From contig JAQSXW010000049.1 in assembly GCA_029256465.1 (NCBI GenBank), positions 1 to 6,349 of the forward strand: 6,349 nucleotides of DNA, given 5' to 3'. The stretch is from Evtepia sp. (GTDB lineage: Bacteria > Bacillota > Clostridia > Oscillospirales > Oscillospiraceae). Under the pieces are notes generated by a model, which was not told the DNA's origin, did not search any database, and saw only the letters and a program-made list of their open reading frames with translations. Below are positions 5,766 to 6,349 of this stretch, piece after piece (position 1 is the first letter of the stretch; each line of letters opens with the position of its first letter). The position numbers and the translations under genes were made by a program.

Positions 5766-6023
5766 ATGTACATGTATCCTGACAACTTAAAAGCAAAAGC
5801 GACTTTATGGCTTTGGGAGCTTAGAGACATTGGAATTATTGGAGTAGGACTCCTGATTTCTGTCTTTGCCTTAGCGCAGCTGAGCATCATGATTCCGATT
5901 GTCATAACAGCAGCCTATGCCTTTTTATCCATTCGATTTGAAGACACCAGCATTCTGGATTTTATCCGTTATGCCGGTGCCTTTTTTATTTTCAAACAAC
6001 AGTTATATGAATGGAGGTTCTAA
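5766..6023 (+). CDS. VirB3/PrgI-like small membrane protein
   Basis: The start is ATG 5766, set by the strong upstream binding site. The frame is open back to 5691, but that part overlaps the methyltransferase. The product is 85 aa. A short polar N-terminus (MYMYPDNLKAKATLWLWELR) leads into two adjacent hydrophobic segments, about 21-38 and 39-57. A conserved-looking IRFEDTSILDFIRYAGAFF follows, then a basic-aromatic end (KQQLYEWRF). A short N-terminus, a membrane hairpin and a small cytoplasmic tail are the architecture of VirB3 and the Gram-positive PrgI family. These proteins sit directly upstream of VirB4-type ATPases and are thought to anchor them to the channel. The next gene begins 2 nt after its stop. 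The assignment rests on architecture, position and remembered relatives in clostridial ICEs, not on a diagnostic motif. Confidence 0.75.
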   Translation: MYMYPDNLKAKATLWLWELRDIGIIGVGLLISVFALAQLSIMIPIVITAAYAFLSIRFEDTSILDFIRYAGAFFIFKQQLYEWRF

Positions 6024-6025
6024 AT

Positions 6026-6349
6026 TTGAAAAATAATCGACAGAAAGAAAAACAGAAGCAGTCCACACGAGAGCTCATCGGTATCGATGACCTCACGGAC
6101 TACAGTATCAAAACCGCATACGGAGAGCTAGTCTATTTCATTATTCATCCCACCAATATATCTGTGCTGTCTGAATCAACTGTTAGTGCAAGGATCTATG
6201 CCTTGATGACGGTGCTTAAAGGGATTGCTGAAATTGAAATGCTTTGCCTGAACTCAAAAGAGAATTTCGATGAAAACAAGCAGTACCTGAAACGGAGGAT
6301 GGATGCAGAGCCGAATCCGGTTATTCGAAAACTACTTCAGATGGACAGT
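6026..6349 (+). CDS. Conjugation protein, possibly TrsD/VirB4-N-like, 5' part only
   Basis: The start is TTG 6026, with GGAGG (6013-6017) 8 nt upstream inside the end of the previous gene. The frame runs open off the right edge, giving 108 residues. A basic, Gln-rich N-terminus (KNNRQKEKQKQ) is followed by an alpha/beta region with ELVYFIIHPTNISVLSE, then IYALMTVLKGIAEIEMLCLNS and a charged helix (KQYLKRRMD). No membrane helix or Walker motif is visible in this part. The strand pattern followed by PTNISVLS recalls the N-terminal domain of VirB4 ATPases and the TrsD proteins of staphylococcal transfer systems. From memory, a protein with this sequence precedes the VirB4/TraE ATPase gene in clostridial ICEs. 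It is probably a cytoplasmic partner of that ATPase. The family call is tentative, the coding call is firm. Confidence 0.8.
   Translation, partial: MKNNRQKEKQKQSTRELIGIDDLTDYSIKTAYGELVYFIIHPTNISVLSESTVSARIYALMTVLKGIAEIEMLCLNSKENFDENKQYLKRRMDAEPNPVIRKLLQMDS

Overview
The window looks like part of the transfer module of an integrative and conjugative element (ICE), or a related conjugative island, from a low-to-mid-GC Gram-positive bacterium, most likely class Clostridia. The reasons are strong AGGAGG-type ribosome binding sites, TTG starts, dense co-directional genes, and a gene set typical of clostridial conjugation loci. All supported genes lie on the + strand. No tRNA, rRNA, CRISPR array, insertion sequence or attachment site was seen. 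Family names are from memory, since no search could be run.

Layout. (1) 2-364: 3' end of a Pro/Thr/Lys-rich, DUF6550-like protein. (2) 373-419: a strong hairpin with a T-tract. (3) 435-2174: a 579-aa secreted protein with an Ig-like region and a segment very rich in Trp and His. (4) 2201-2542: a 113-aa protein with a signal peptide and two membrane segments, resembling DUF3852 and VirB2 pilins. (5) 2556-2993: an unrecognised 145-aa soluble protein, followed by a second hairpin. (6) 3055-3957: a TrbL/VirB6-like polytopic membrane protein with a TTG start. (7) 3977-5748: a DNA-modification cassette. (8) 5766-6023: an 85-aa VirB3/PrgI-like membrane protein. (9) 6026 to the edge: the 5' part of a protein that may be TrsD-like or related to the VirB4 N-terminal domain.

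The transfer genes would supply pilin-like, VirB6-like and VirB3-like inner-membrane parts of a type IV secretion channel. The secreted 579-aa protein may act at the cell surface during mating. The cassette between TrbL and the VirB3-like gene is the most unusual part. A 28-codon ORF, perhaps a remnant of a DUF4406/DUF7768-like protein, ends one base before a cytosine-C5 DNA methyltransferase gene.

That methyltransferase is split over two reading frames. The first ORF has motifs I to VIII and stops. The second ORF is in the +1 frame, overlaps the first by about 365 nt, and carries a long repeat-like region plus motifs IX and X. The overlap appears to be coding in both frames. The second-frame N-terminus resembles, from memory, a phage and ICE protein family, which would make this either overprinting or a two-subunit methyltransferase rather than simple decay.
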